Shown: piece by piece, positions 39,136-48,073 of the stretch | How the letters are laid out: each line of letters opens with the position of its first letter | Position numbering within the stretch: the first letter of the stretch is position 1 | Source of the DNA: Polaribacter tangerinus | GTDB lineage: Bacteria; Bacteroidota; Bacteroidia; Flavobacteriales; Flavobacteriaceae | Length of the DNA stretch: 64,000 nucleotides | Direction of reading: 5' to 3' | Assembly (NCBI RefSeq): GCF_038024095.1 | Contig: NZ_CP150668.1 | Coordinates: 496,001-560,000, forward strand | The notes under the pieces: generated by a model | Told to the model about the DNA's origin: nothing | The model's input: only the letters and a program-made list of their open reading frames with translations | The model's database searches: none | Program-made: the position numbers and the translations under genes

Positions 39136-39178
39136 GTAAGTCGCTGTTTTTGTAAAAAAACAGCGCTTACTTTTTATA
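39136..39178. terminator. Bidirectional terminator between head-GIN and sulP genes
   Basis: Long stem GTAAG-CGCTGTTTTT paired with AAAAACAGCG-CTTAC with a single bulged T, and T-rich sequence after it. A weaker hairpin, TTATAGGAA/TTCCTATAA, lies just before it at 39078-39102. Confidence 0.82.
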
Positions 39179-39184
39179 TATTAT

Positions 39185-40846
39185 CTAAAACTTATACTCT
39201 CCCAAAGGTTTTGGAAAATCTTCTGGATTTGCAGCTAAATGGTATCTAGGGTCATCAATATCATCTATAATTATATCTTTAAAAACAGGCGAAGCTTTGT
39301 GCAATAAAATTTTACAATCTTCACTTAAATGCTTTAAAGCTATTTTTTTACCAGCTGCCTGATATTTTTCTACCAATGCAAAAATAGCCTCAATAGCAGA
39401 ATGGTCTGAAACTCTTGCCTCCACAAAATCTATTTCTACAAATTCTGGATCAGATTTTACATCAAATTTTTCATTAAAAGCTGCAATACTTCCGAAAAAT
39501 AATGGTCCCCAAATTTCGTATATTTTAGTTCCATCTTCTCTGTAACGCTTTCTTGCTCTAATTTTCTTTGCATTTTCCCAAGCAAAAGCTAGGGCAGAAA
39601 TAATCACTCCCACAAAAACAGCAATTGCCAAATCAAATATTACTGTTACAGCAGAAACCGTAATTAATACAAACGCATCTGAGGTTGGTATCTTCTTTAA
39701 AATTCTAAAACTAGACCAAGCAAATGTTTCTATAACCATCATAAACATTACACCAACCAACGCTGCAATTGGTACTTGCTCTATCAATTTATCTGTAAAA
39801 AGAATAAACGTTAAGAGAGTTAAAGCCATCATAATACCAGAAAGCCTTCCTCTACCACCGGCATTTATGTTAATTACAGTCTGCCCAATCATTCCACATC
39901 CTCCTGTGCCCCCAAACAGACCACTTAAAATATTACCTGCTCCTTGCGCTACACATTCTCTATTCCCATTTCCTCTAGTTTCTGTAAGCTCATCTACTAA
40001 ATTCATAGTCATTAAAGATTCGATTAAGCCTACAGAGGCTGCCAAAAATGCATATGGCAAAATAAAAAGTAAAGTGTCTAAGTTAAATGGCAAATATTGC
40101 CATAATTCTGTATTTGGAGTTGGAAACTCTCCTTTTAAACCTGTTCCTCCACCTTCAATTATATAAGAACCTACAGTAGAAACCTCTAAACCAGATACTA
40201 CCACTACAAAAGTTGTAATTAAAATTGCAGTTAAAGAGGCTGGTATTTTTTTTGTTATTTTTGGCAACACCCAAATAATACCCATAGTTAAAGCCACTAA
40301 ACCAATCATTGTATAAAGTTCGGTACCTTGCATAAATGTGCTCACATAATTTTTTACACCGTCTGAAGAAACCTGCAATTGCTTGTGAGAAAACATTTTT
40401 ACTTGAGCCCAAAAAATTACAATTGCCAAACCGTTTACGAATCCCATCATTACAGAATGCGGAATTAAACGAACAAACTTTCCGATTTTAAAAACACCTG
40501 CTAAAATTTGTATCAGTCCCATTAAAATAACACATGCTAGCAGGTAAAAATATCCCATATTATCAACAGGTGTATCAAAGAGCATTCCTTTGGTGTGCCC
40601 ATCTGCTATCATACTTACAAAAATTACCGCTACCGCACCAGCTGCGCCAGAAATAAGCCCAGGTCTCCCCCCAAAAATAGCTGTAATCAGTCCTATAATA
40701 AAAGCACCGGAAAGTGCTACTAAAGGATCTATTTGTGCTACAAATGCGAAAGCAACTACCTCTGGTATCATTGCTAATGATACGGTAATTCCTGCTAAAA
40801 CATCATCTTTTGCGTTTGGTGTAATTTTTTTGATAAAATTTGTCAT
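39185..40846 (-). CDS. SulP family anion transporter with STAS domain
   Basis: A 553-residue transporter: membrane part of about 12-14 helices (residues 15-420), with the SulP features AGITVSLAMIPEVVAFAF and the GAAGAVAV stretch, and a C-terminal cytoplasmic STAS domain (about 440-540: VEIDFVEARVSDHSAIEAI). SulP proteins carry sulfate, bicarbonate or other anions, often with Na+ or H+; the substrate cannot be told from the sequence. No carbonic anhydrase gene is adjacent. Confidence 0.9.
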   Translation of the reverse strand: MTNFIKKITPNAKDDVLAGITVSLAMIPEVVAFAFVAQIDPLVALSGAFIIGLITAIFGGRPGLISGAAGAVAVIFVSMIADGHTKGMLFDTPVDNMGYFYLLACVILMGLIQILAGVFKIGKFVRLIPHSVMMGFVNGLAIVIFWAQVKMFSHKQLQVSSDGVKNYVSTFMQGTELYTMIGLVALTMGIIWVLPKITKKIPASLTAILITTFVVVVSGLEVSTVGSYIIEGGGTGLKGEFPTPNTELWQYLPFNLDTLLFILPYAFLAASVGLIESLMTMNLVDELTETRGNGNRECVAQGAGNILSGLFGGTGGCGMIGQTVININAGGRGRLSGIMMALTLLTFILFTDKLIEQVPIAALVGVMFMMVIETFAWSSFRILKKIPTSDAFVLITVSAVTVIFDLAIAVFVGVIISALAFAWENAKKIRARKRYREDGTKIYEIWGPLFFGSIAAFNEKFDVKSDPEFVEIDFVEARVSDHSAIEAIFALVEKYQAAGKKIALKHLSEDCKILLHKASPVFKDIIIDDIDDPRYHLAANPEDFPKPLGEYKF

Positions 40847-40868
40847 TTTGTCCCTTTTTTGAAGTCGG

Positions 40869-40876
40869 CAAAGATA
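40869..40876 (-). promoter_or_regulatory. -7 box of sulP gene
   Basis: On the minus strand this reads TATCTTTG, a perfect TAnnTTTG box, 22 bp before the sulP ATG. No -33 element at the usual spacing. Confidence 0.5.
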
Positions 40877-40894
40877 GTAGGTTTTTTGGGATTA

Positions 40895-41491
40895 TCACAT
40901 TTTCAAGTAAGTATCATACACTAAGAGTATATTTTTGTATGAATTTTGTAACGCAATCGATGCTTGCTCGTTGTTTTTAAAGCTTACTTTTGTTATGCCT
41001 TCTTCTAATTGTGGAGTAAGCGTATTATTATCATCTGAAGACATTAAAAACCAAAAAGTTTCTTTTAGAATAATTTGTTTGTAAAAATAAAGGTGATACG
41101 TTGTTAATAATGGCTTGATAAGTTTTATGTTTTGAATACCACACTCCTCCTCTACTTCTCGAATAGCGGCCATTTCTATTGTTTCATTTACCTCTATTTT
41201 ACCTTTTGGAAGATCCCATTTACCATTTCTAAATATAAATAAAACCTCTTCAGCATTATTTAAAACGAGACCGCCGGCAGCAGAAATTTTTACAAAAAAA
41301 CAATTAAAAACCGCCCAACCAATCTCTAAATCAGGAGTATATAAATTTACGCCATTAAGTCGGTTTTCTTGTAGTTCATAAAAGAGGTCTTCTAAAGAAC
41401 AATCTTCTAAAACTAGGGTCGGAAAATTATTCTCATTTTTTTGAGAAGTTGTTAAAATTATTGGGCTATCATTTACAAAAACTTTATACAT
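40895..41491 (-). CDS. NUDIX hydrolase
   Basis: A 198-residue protein when started at the ATG 41491 (MYKVFVND), preferred over the upstream ATG at 41512, which would overlap pyrE. An N-terminal domain of about 65 residues precedes the NUDIX fold. The Nudix box G-(x5)-E-(x7)-REVEEECGI is present at about 102-124, with the EE pair for metal binding. Substrate unknown. It is divergent from pyrE with only 7 bp between the two ATGs, a conserved-looking pairing. Confidence 0.87.
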   Translation of the reverse strand: MYKVFVNDSPIILTTSQKNENNFPTLVLEDCSLEDLFYELQENRLNGVNLYTPDLEIGWAVFNCFFVKISAAGGLVLNNAEEVLFIFRNGKWDLPKGKIEVNETIEMAAIREVEEECGIQNIKLIKPLLTTYHLYFYKQIILKETFWFLMSSDDNNTLTPQLEEGITKVSFKNNEQASIALQNSYKNILLVYDTYLKM

Positions 41492-41494
41492 TTG
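41487..41494 (+). promoter_or_regulatory. -7 box of pyrE, overlapping the NUDIX start codon
   Basis: TACATTTG matches TAnnTTTG and ends 4 bp before the pyrE ATG. Transcription would begin at or next to the ATG, giving a leaderless mRNA. The box contains the start codon of the divergent NUDIX gene. Confidence 0.5.
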
Positions 41495-41498
41495 CAGC

Positions 41499-42140
41499 AT
41501 GAATTTAAACAAAGATACGGCAAAAAAAACAGCTGAACTTTTATTGCAAATAAAGGCGATAAAGTTAAATCCTACGAGTCCATTTAAATGGGCTTCTGGT
41601 TGGAACTCTCCTATTTATTGCGACAATAGAGTTACGCTTTCATATCCTCCAGTTCGTGTTTTCTTGAAAGAAGAAATTGCAAAAATTGTTGAGAAAGAAT
41701 ATGGAAAACCAGATGTAATTGCTGGTGTTGCCACAGGTGCAATTGCTATTGGTATTTTGGTTGCGCAAGAGTTAGGTGTTCCCTTTATATATGTTAGGCC
41801 AGAACCAAAAAAGCATGGTCGCAAAAACCAAATTGAAGGACATCTCGAAAGCGGACAAAATGTGGTAGTAATTGAAGATTTGATTAGTACTGGTAAAAGT
41901 AGTTTAAATGCAGTTGATGCATTAAAAGAAGCCGGTGCAGTAGTGAAGGGAATGGTGGCTATATTTTCTTACGGGTTTGAGGTTGCTTCTAAAAACTTTG
42001 AAGAAAAGAACTTAAATTTAGTTACTCTAAGCAATTACGAAAATCTTTTAGAGCAAGCCTTAGATAGTAGCTACATTACCGAAAAAGAAGTTGTAGCGCT
42101 AAAAGAGTGGAGAGAAAACCCAAGTACCTGGAAACAATAA
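41499..42140 (+). CDS. pyrE: Orotate phosphoribosyltransferase
   Basis: Makes OMP from orotate and PRPP in pyrimidine synthesis. The 213-residue protein has the PRPP-binding motif VVIEDLISTGKS near 126-137 and the flexible loop lysines (RPEPKKHGRKNQIEG). Size and motifs are standard for PyrE. The following SRPBCC gene is a frequent neighbour in flavobacteria. Confidence 0.95.
   Translation: MNLNKDTAKKTAELLLQIKAIKLNPTSPFKWASGWNSPIYCDNRVTLSYPPVRVFLKEEIAKIVEKEYGKPDVIAGVATGAIAIGILVAQELGVPFIYVRPEPKKHGRKNQIEGHLESGQNVVVIEDLISTGKSSLNAVDALKEAGAVVKGMVAIFSYGFEVASKNFEEKNLNLVTLSNYENLLEQALDSSYITEKEVVALKEWRENPSTWKQ
41510..41517 (-). promoter_or_regulatory. -7 box of the NUDIX gene, inside pyrE codons
   Basis: Minus strand TATCTTTG, a perfect TAnnTTTG box, lying 18 bp upstream of the NUDIX ATG and inside the first codons of pyrE. 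A leader of about 13-15 nt is expected. Confidence 0.5.
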
Positions 42141-42153
42141 AATAAAGAAAAAC

Positions 42154-42543
42154 ATGAATATTGAAGGAAATAAAGTTACGGTTGTAAAATCTCAAGAAGA
42201 TACTTTTCTTTTTTTTAGCAATTTGAATAATTTTGAAAAAATAATGCCCGAAAATATCGAGAAATTTGAAGTTGACGGAGATTCTTTTTTATTTGGATTG
42301 CCTGGCATGCCAGAAATTCGATTAGTTCTGAAAGAAAAAACACCATTTTCAAATATTACACTAGGCGCAGCAAGCAGTAAACTTCCATTTACCTTGGCTG
42401 CAGAGTTAACTTCAATATCTGAAAATGAAACGAGTGTTCAGCTTTTATTTAATGGAGAATTTAATGCTATGATGGCAATGATGATAAAAAAACCATTGAA
42501 CAAGTTTGTTGAAACACTAACCACAAACATTGCAACACTTTAA
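42154..42543 (+). CDS. SRPBCC family protein
   Basis: A 129-residue soluble protein of START/Bet v1-like type (KSQEDTFLFFSNLNNFEKIMPENI; ending in a long helix with PLNKFVETLTTNI). No membrane segment. It follows pyrE by 13 bp and its last 4 bp overlap the 3' end of the convergent birA gene. Ligand and role unknown. Confidence 0.82.
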   Translation: MNIEGNKVTVVKSQEDTFLFFSNLNNFEKIMPENIEKFEVDGDSFLFGLPGMPEIRLVLKEKTPFSNITLGAASSKLPFTLAAELTSISENETSVQLLFNGEFNAMMAMMIKKPLNKFVETLTTNIATL

Positions 42544-43271
42544 AGAAAAGAAATTTCTTTAATTTGAAACTCTAATATTTCGCTATTAGCTACTTCTATT
42601 TGCAGTTTTCCGGTAGTAGAAATTCCCCGTATAATCCCCATAAACAATTTACCATTATTATCTTTAAACATAGTAGTGGTATTTTTTTTATAAAGTGAAT
42701 TTAAATAATTCTTTTCTAAAACTTCGAATGTATCTTTCGATAAAGAGGATAACAAACTATTTAAACGAAAAGATATTTTTTCTAAAATAGATGGTAATTC
42801 GTACTCTTTACCCATCAATAATTTTAGCGATGTAACTTTACCTATACTACTTGGAAATTCTGTTTGATTCACATTTAAACCAATACCAATAACTGAATAA
42901 GAAATTTTAGAACCTTTTAAAATATTTTCTATCAATATGCCACATAATTTTTTATTTGCTGACAGAATGTCGTTAGGCCACTTGATAGATAAATTAGGAA
43001 TTCCTTCCTCTAAAAGCACTTGGTAAACAGCCAATGAAGTAGCAAAATTTAAATACTTTTGTTGCGATACTAAAAGTCTGTCAAAATAAAACAAAAAGCT
43101 AAAAGTCAGGTTTTTAAAAGGCTCAGAAACCCAACTAGTTGTCATCTGACCACGACCACTTAATTGCTCATTTGCCAAAACAATAGTACCATTTTCTTGG
43201 GTAGAATCTTGCGCCAATTTCTTTAAAAAAGAATTGGTAGAGTCGATGGCATTAAGTTTGATTATTTTCAA
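42540..43271 (-). CDS. birA: Biotin-[acetyl-CoA carboxylase] ligase
   Basis: Attaches biotin to carboxylase carrier protein. At 243 residues it lacks the N-terminal HTH of E. coli BirA and so is the monofunctional (non-repressor) form. Motifs: SGRGQ near 44, SIKWPNDI near 99, KKLCGILIE near 112, GIGLNVN. Divergent from rsfS. Confidence 0.93.
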   Translation of the reverse strand: MKIIKLNAIDSTNSFLKKLAQDSTQENGTIVLANEQLSGRGQMTTSWVSEPFKNLTFSFLFYFDRLLVSQQKYLNFATSLAVYQVLLEEGIPNLSIKWPNDILSANKKLCGILIENILKGSKISYSVIGIGLNVNQTEFPSSIGKVTSLKLLMGKEYELPSILEKISFRLNSLLSSLSKDTFEVLEKNYLNSLYKKNTTTMFKDNNGKLFMGIIRGISTTGKLQIEVANSEILEFQIKEISFL

Positions 43272-43328
43272 TTGTTAAATAAAGTGTAAACTAGTTCAAT
43301 AATACGTAAAATACTCGCAAAAAAATAA

Positions 43329-43336
43329 TAACTTTG
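43329..43336 (+). promoter_or_regulatory. -7 box of the rsfS-ftsH operon
   Basis: TAACTTTG fits TAnnTTTG, 22 bp before the rsfS ATG. Confidence 0.5.
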
Positions 43337-43358
43337 CGTTTAAATTAGAAAAAAGTTA

Positions 43359-43727
43359 ATGGCTAACAAACAAGTTAATACAGACGATTTAATTGCTGTA
43401 ATTGTTCAAGGAATTGAAAACGTTAAAGGAGAAGATATTCAATTACTAGATTTAAGAGAGATAGAAAATACCGTTTGCGATTATTTTATTATTTGCTCAG
43501 GAAACTCAAATACGCAAGTAAGTGCAATTTCTGGTGCAGTTCAAAAATTTGTAAGTAAAGAAATCAAAGACAAACCATGGCATGTAGAGGGCGAAGTCAA
43601 TGCAGAATGGGTTTTAATGGATTACGTAAATGTAGTTGTACATGTATTTCAAAAGCATATTCGAGAATTTTATGATATAGAAAGCCTTTGGGGTGATGCA
43701 AAAATTACAGAAATAAAACAAGCTTAA
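43359..43727 (+). CDS. rsfS: Ribosomal silencing factor RsfS
   Basis: A 122-residue protein binding uL14 to block subunit joining under starvation. Motifs: CDYFIICSGNSNTQV near 41-55 and KPWHVEG...WVLMDYVNVVVHVF at 73-98, both standard RsfS/Iojap. It precedes ftsH by 23 bp. Confidence 0.95.
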   Translation: MANKQVNTDDLIAVIVQGIENVKGEDIQLLDLREIENTVCDYFIICSGNSNTQVSAISGAVQKFVSKEIKDKPWHVEGEVNAEWVLMDYVNVVVHVFQKHIREFYDIESLWGDAKITEIKQA

Positions 43728-43750
43728 ACTTTTTTGATTTTAAAAAACAC

Positions 43751-45733
43751 ATGAAAGATTCTAACAAAGACAACAACAATAATGCTCCTAAATTTAAGTT
43801 TAATGCTTACTGGATTTATGGTGCTGTATTTTTACTACTAATTGGTTTTCAGTTTTTTAGTAGTGGTGATTTAGCTTCTAAAAAAATATCAAAAAATGAA
43901 TTTTTTGAAGTTTTAAATGAAAACGATATTGCAAAAATTTATGTAATAAACAAAAGTGTAGCTGAAATATACATAAAAGATGAATCACTAAAAAAAGCAA
44001 AATATCAAAAATTAATCAATAATACATTTTACAGAAAGGGAGCTCCTTTGTATGAGTATAATTTTGGTGATCAGAAATACTTTGAAGAAACAGTAGATAA
44101 ACTAAGAACAGAAAATGACCTAGATTTTATTTACGATAATAAGGACAGAACTAGCTTTCTAGATACATTTATTAGCTTTTTACCTTTTATTATACTAATA
44201 GCAATTTGGCTGTTTTTTATGAGAAGAATGTCTGGCGGTGGTGCTGGTGCTGGTGGAGGTGGACAAATTTTTAGTATCGGAAAATCGAAAGCAAAATTAT
44301 TTGACAAAGACACAAAGGTAAAGACTACATTCGAAAATGTAGCAGGCTTAGAAGGTGCAAAAGAAGAAGTGCAAGAAATTGTGGACTTTCTAAAAAACCC
44401 AGACAAATATACTTCATTAGGAGGTAAAATTCCTAAAGGAGCATTATTAGTTGGACCTCCAGGTACAGGAAAAACATTATTAGCAAAAGCAGTTGCTGGT
44501 GAAGCCGGAGTTCCTTTTTTCTCTTTATCTGGTTCAGATTTTGTAGAAATGTTTGTTGGTGTTGGCGCCTCTAGAGTTAGAGATTTATTTAAACAAGCGG
44601 CACAAAAATCTCCTTCCATTATTTTTATCGATGAAATTGATGCTATTGGAAGAGCGCGTGGTAAAAACAGCATGACAGGTGGTAATGATGAGCGAGAAAA
44701 TACGCTGAATCAGCTATTAACAGAAATGGACGGTTTTGGTACAGATACCAACGTAATAGTAATTGCTGCTACCAACAGAGCAGATGTATTAGATAGTGCA
44801 TTAATGAGAGCAGGTCGTTTTGATAGACAAATTTATGTAGACCTACCAAACATAAACGAACGTAAAGAAATTTTTGATGTTCACATTAAACCTTTAAAAC
44901 TTGCCGATGATGTTAATGTAGAATTCTTAGCACAACAAACACCTGGATTTTCGGGTGCAGATATCGCTAACATGTGTAACGAGTCTGCATTGATTGCTGC
45001 TAGAAACGGAAAACAATCTATACACCACCAAGACTTTTTAGATGCAGTTGATAGAATAGTTGGCGGTTTAGAAAAGAAAAACAAAGTTATTACACCGAAA
45101 GAGAAAAAAGTAATAGCATTTCATGAAGCAGGACATGCAACTATTAGCTGGATGTTAGAACATGCAGCACCATTGGTAAAAGTAACCATTGTACCTCGTG
45201 GCCAATCTTTAGGTGCCGCATGGTATTTACCTGCAGAAAGAATGATTGTTCAAACAGAACAAATGTTAGATGAAATGTGTGCTACATTGGGAGGTAGAGC
45301 CGCAGAAAAAATAATTTTTAATAAAATTTCTACCGGTGCTTTAAGTGATTTAGAGAAAGTTACCAAACAAGCAAGAGCAATGGTAACCGTTTATGGCTTA
45401 AATGACCAAGTAGGAAATATAACGTATTACGATTCTTCTGGTAACGATTCTTTTGTTAAACCATACAGCGAGGACACCGCAAAGACAATTGATGGTGAAA
45501 TTTCTAAAATGATAGAAGCACAATATGACAGAGCTCTAGAAATATTAGAAAAAAACAAAGAAAAATTAACTACATTAGCAGAATTACTTTTAGAAAAAGA
45601 AGTTATCTTTAAAGACGATTTAGAAAAAATATTTGGAAAGAGACCTTTTGAAGAAGAAGTAATAGAAAAAAAGAGTAAAATAATTGAAGAAAAAGAAGAT
45701 ATTGCTCCTGTTGCAGAAACACCAGAAGAATAA
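43751..45733 (+). CDS. ftsH: ATP-dependent zinc metalloprotease FtsH
   Basis: Membrane AAA+ protease for quality control, 660 residues. Two membrane helices (about 17-35 and 140-157) enclose a periplasmic domain. AAA domain: Walker A GPPGTGKT (about 236-243), Walker [15 protein letters not shown] with [20 protein letters not shown] cut here to its core ATNR...RAGRFDR. Zinc site HEAGH near 455. The acidic, lysine-rich tail after the protease domain is typical for Bacteroidota FtsH. LUD, cdsA, psd and acyl-CoA-binding protein genes follow in the same direction. Confidence 0.97.
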   Translation: MKDSNKDNNNNAPKFKFNAYWIYGAVFLLLIGFQFFSSGDLASKKISKNEFFEVLNENDIAKIYVINKSVAEIYIKDESLKKAKYQKLINNTFYRKGAPLYEYNFGDQKYFEETVDKLRTENDLDFIYDNKDRTSFLDTFISFLPFIILIAIWLFFMRRMSGGGAGAGGGGQIFSIGKSKAKLFDKDTKVKTTFENVAGLEGAKEEVQEIVDFLKNPDKYTSLGGKIPKGALLVGPPGTGKTLLAKAVAGEAGVPFFSLSGSDFVEMFVGVGASRVRDLFKQAAQKSPSIIFIDEIDAIGRARGKNSMTGGNDERENTLNQLLTEMDGFGTDTNVIVIAATNRADVLDSALMRAGRFDRQIYVDLPNINERKEIFDVHIKPLKLADDVNVEFLAQQTPGFSGADIANMCNESALIAARNGKQSIHHQDFLDAVDRIVGGLEKKNKVITPKEKKVIAFHEAGHATISWMLEHAAPLVKVTIVPRGQSLGAAWYLPAERMIVQTEQMLDEMCATLGGRAAEKIIFNKISTGALSDLEKVTKQARAMVTVYGLNDQVGNITYYDSSGNDSFVKPYSEDTAKTIDGEISKMIEAQYDRALEILEKNKEKLTTLAELLLEKEVIFKDDLEKIFGKRPFEEEVIEKKSKIIEEKEDIAPVAETPEE

Positions 45734-45756
45734 TTTTAAAAATCTTTAATTGACCA

Positions 45757-46341
45757 ATGAATTTTATAAAAAAGCTACTTAATATTCCAATAAAAGAAGA
45801 CAAAGAAATCCAAAAGCAAGAAGTAAATTTGTCTTTGGATGACTCTTTTGTACATAATTTTATAGAAAAAGGTGGTAAATTTTTATACTGTTTAAAAGAA
45901 GAAGAAATAAAAGAAAACCTTCAAAAAGTAATAACCGAAAACAATTGGTCAGATATTTTACTTTTAGAACCTAAAATTAGCTCTTTTCTGAAAGGAACTA
46001 ATGTTCAAATATTAACAAAACTAGATAGTACAACACCTGTATTAACAACTTGTGAGCACTTGATAGCAGACAACGGAGATATTCTTTTTTCTTCCAATCA
46101 ATTAAAAAGCAGAAAATTGTCTGAACTATCTGAAGACTTTATTGTTTATGCAACAACCAGTCAGTTGGTTAAAGATACCGGACAAGGTTTAACAGGTATT
46201 AAAACAAATAGTAAAAGTGCGTTGCCAACAAATATTTCTGCAATTAAAAATTATGGCGAAAATAAAAACGATGATAATTTTTTAAACTACGGCAACAACA
46301 ATACAAAAAACCTATATTTGCTCCTGTTAGAAGATTTATAA
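45757..46341 (+). CDS. LUD-domain (LutC/YkgG-like) protein
   Basis: A 194-residue protein. The second half is LUD-like: HLIADNGDILFSSNQ, a VYATTSQLV strand, and the GLTGIKTNS region near the end. LUD domains occur in lactate utilisation protein LutC, but no lutA/lutB genes are adjacent and this stand-alone form follows ftsH in many flavobacteria, so a lactate role should not be assumed. It is 23 bp after ftsH and 1 bp before cdsA. Confidence 0.8.
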   Translation: MNFIKKLLNIPIKEDKEIQKQEVNLSLDDSFVHNFIEKGGKFLYCLKEEEIKENLQKVITENNWSDILLLEPKISSFLKGTNVQILTKLDSTTPVLTTCEHLIADNGDILFSSNQLKSRKLSELSEDFIVYATTSQLVKDTGQGLTGIKTNSKSALPTNISAIKNYGENKNDDNFLNYGNNNTKNLYLLLLEDL

Positions 46342-46342
46342 T

Positions 46343-47137
46343 ATGCGTAACCTTTTAAAAAGGAGTTTTTCTGGAATTATATATGTAGTGCTTTTTATTA
46401 CAGCAATTCTTGTAGCAAAAGAGTCTTATATTGTACTTATTGCTGCTTTTAGTGTGCTTTGTGTTTGGGAATTTTTACAGATTATAAAATTAAAAAATAT
46501 AGTTCCCTATTTGTTCTTTGGAATGACGGCTTTTTTAATGATGATGAGACCACAAAGCTATGCAATAAATGGTATTTTAGGTATTAATTTAATTTCTTGC
46601 TTGTTTTTAATTTATCAGCTATTATCAAAAAAAGAGATTAAATATGAAACAGAAAGACAAAAACTTGGTTTTACAATACGATACTTAATTTTCTCTTTAT
46701 GCTTTTTATTACTCCTACCCTTTTATAAAGGAGAATATACTCCGTATTTAATGATAGCAATTCTCGTTTTAATTTGGGTAAATGATAGTTTTGCCTTTTT
46801 AGTAGGTAAGAATTTTGGAAAACGTAAATTATTTGTAAGTGTTTCACCTAAAAAAACGCAAGAAGGTTTTATAGGTGGCTTCGTATTCTCCCTAATAGCA
46901 GCGTACATAATTAGCTTACTTAACAAAGATTTCGAACTTATCAATTGGATTATTATTTCTATAATACTCTCTGTTATTGGAACTCTTGGAGATTTGGTGG
47001 AATCGAAATTAAAAAGACAAGCAAACATTAAAGATAGTGGTACCATAATGCCCGGACATGGTGGCATATTTGATAGACTCGACAGCTTGTTGTTTGCAGC
47101 ACCCTTTGTATATTTGTATATTAACTTTATTATTTAA
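46343..47137 (+). CDS. cdsA: Phosphatidate cytidylyltransferase
   Basis: Makes CDP-diacylglycerol, the branch point of phospholipid synthesis; integral membrane enzyme. 264 residues with about seven helices. The CDP-alcohol signature is complete near the end: SKLKRQANIKDSGTIMPGHGG then FDRLDS, containing the metal-binding aspartates. Together with psd downstream it forms a phosphatidylethanolamine pathway cluster (pssA is not in the window). Confidence 0.95.
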   Translation: MRNLLKRSFSGIIYVVLFITAILVAKESYIVLIAAFSVLCVWEFLQIIKLKNIVPYLFFGMTAFLMMMRPQSYAINGILGINLISCLFLIYQLLSKKEIKYETERQKLGFTIRYLIFSLCFLLLLPFYKGEYTPYLMIAILVLIWVNDSFAFLVGKNFGKRKLFVSVSPKKTQEGFIGGFVFSLIAAYIISLLNKDFELINWIIISIILSVIGTLGDLVESKLKRQANIKDSGTIMPGHGGIFDRLDSLLFAAPFVYLYINFII

Positions 47138-47139
47138 CT

Positions 47140-47796
47140 ATGATACGCTTTCATAAAGAAGGATATAAAATTATTGTAATTACCTTTATTATTACAATTG
47201 CTGGTATTTTATTGGCAGAGAAATTTATTGATATTAACTGGCTTACTAAAGCTATTCAAATACTTTGCATTGCATTATTAATAATTGTTTTACAATTTTT
47301 TAGAAATCCTAAAAGAATTACAAAAATAAACGACAATACTGTTATTGCTCCGGTAGACGGAAAAGTAGTTGTAATAGAAGAAGTAGAAGAACCAGAATAT
47401 TTTAAAGATAAAAGGTTACAAGTATCTATATTTATGTCGCCTATTAACGTTCATGTTACCAGATATGCAATGAGTGGAACTATTAAATATAGTAAATATC
47501 ATCCTGGTAAATATTTAGTTGCTTGGCATCCGAAGGCATCCACAGAAAATGAAAGAACAACAGTTGTTATAAACAATTCAACTTTTGGAGACATTTTGTA
47601 CAGACAAATTGCGGGTGCATTAGCTAAAAGAATAGTTAATTATGCTACTGAAAGTGAAACAGTAATACAAGGAACTGATGCAGGGTTTATAAAGTTTGGG
47701 TCTCGTGTAGATTTGTATTTACCGTTAGGTACTAAATTGAATGTAAAATTAGGTGACAAAGTTAAAGGAGGAACTCAAGTAATTGCGAATAAGTAA
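47140..47796 (+). CDS. psd: Phosphatidylserine decarboxylase proenzyme
   Basis: Converts phosphatidylserine to phosphatidylethanolamine. The short (218-residue) archaeal-type form. Two N-terminal helices, APVDGKVV near 67-74, HVHVTR-like region NVHVTRYAMSG, and the self-cleavage site GS in FGSR near 187-190, where serine becomes the pyruvoyl group. It starts 2 bp after cdsA. Confidence 0.93.
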   Translation: MIRFHKEGYKIIVITFIITIAGILLAEKFIDINWLTKAIQILCIALLIIVLQFFRNPKRITKINDNTVIAPVDGKVVVIEEVEEPEYFKDKRLQVSIFMSPINVHVTRYAMSGTIKYSKYHPGKYLVAWHPKASTENERTTVVINNSTFGDILYRQIAGALAKRIVNYATESETVIQGTDAGFIKFGSRVDLYLPLGTKLNVKLGDKVKGGTQVIANK

Positions 47797-47798
47797 AC

Positions 47799-48071
47799 AT
47801 GCATAGTGATTTAGACTTGGCGTTTAAAGAAGCATTTGAGAAAATTTCTGACTTAAAAGAAGCGGTTGCTCCAGATATTATGTTGAAATTTTATGCCTAC
47901 TACAAACAAGCAAACTATGGTAGTAGTACTTTTGCTTTTAATAGTAATGGCAATTTAAGAAATGGATTTAAAGCAAATGCTTGGATGCAACTTAAAGGAA
48001 TGAGCTCTAAAGAGGCAAAAGAAAAATATATAGAACTGGCAAATTCAATATTAACAAGTAAAAAACAATAA
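47799..48071 (+). CDS. Acyl-CoA-binding protein (ACBP)
   Basis: A 90-residue helical bundle protein. The family pattern is clear: DLAFKEAFEKISDLK, then LKFYAYYKQANYG (the YxxYKQA motif that binds CoA), then KANAWMQLKGMSSKEAKEKYI. ACBP is mostly eukaryotic but known from Bacteroidota. Being in the phospholipid operon, just after psd, it probably carries acyl-CoA or related thioesters for lipid synthesis. Confidence 0.93.
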   Translation: MHSDLDLAFKEAFEKISDLKEAVAPDIMLKFYAYYKQANYGSSTFAFNSNGNLRNGFKANAWMQLKGMSSKEAKEKYIELANSILTSKKQ

Positions 48072-48073
48072 TC

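Noticed and set aside
44131..44673. 180-codon minus-strand ORF inside ftsH
   Set aside because: Complement of the conserved Walker A/B region of FtsH; proline/serine-rich and low-complexity composition as expected for a shadow.
45757..46341. LUD gene as lactate utilisation lutC
   Set aside because: lutA and lutB are absent here and the stand-alone LUD gene between ftsH and cdsA is a recurring flavobacterial arrangement, so no lactate role was assigned.
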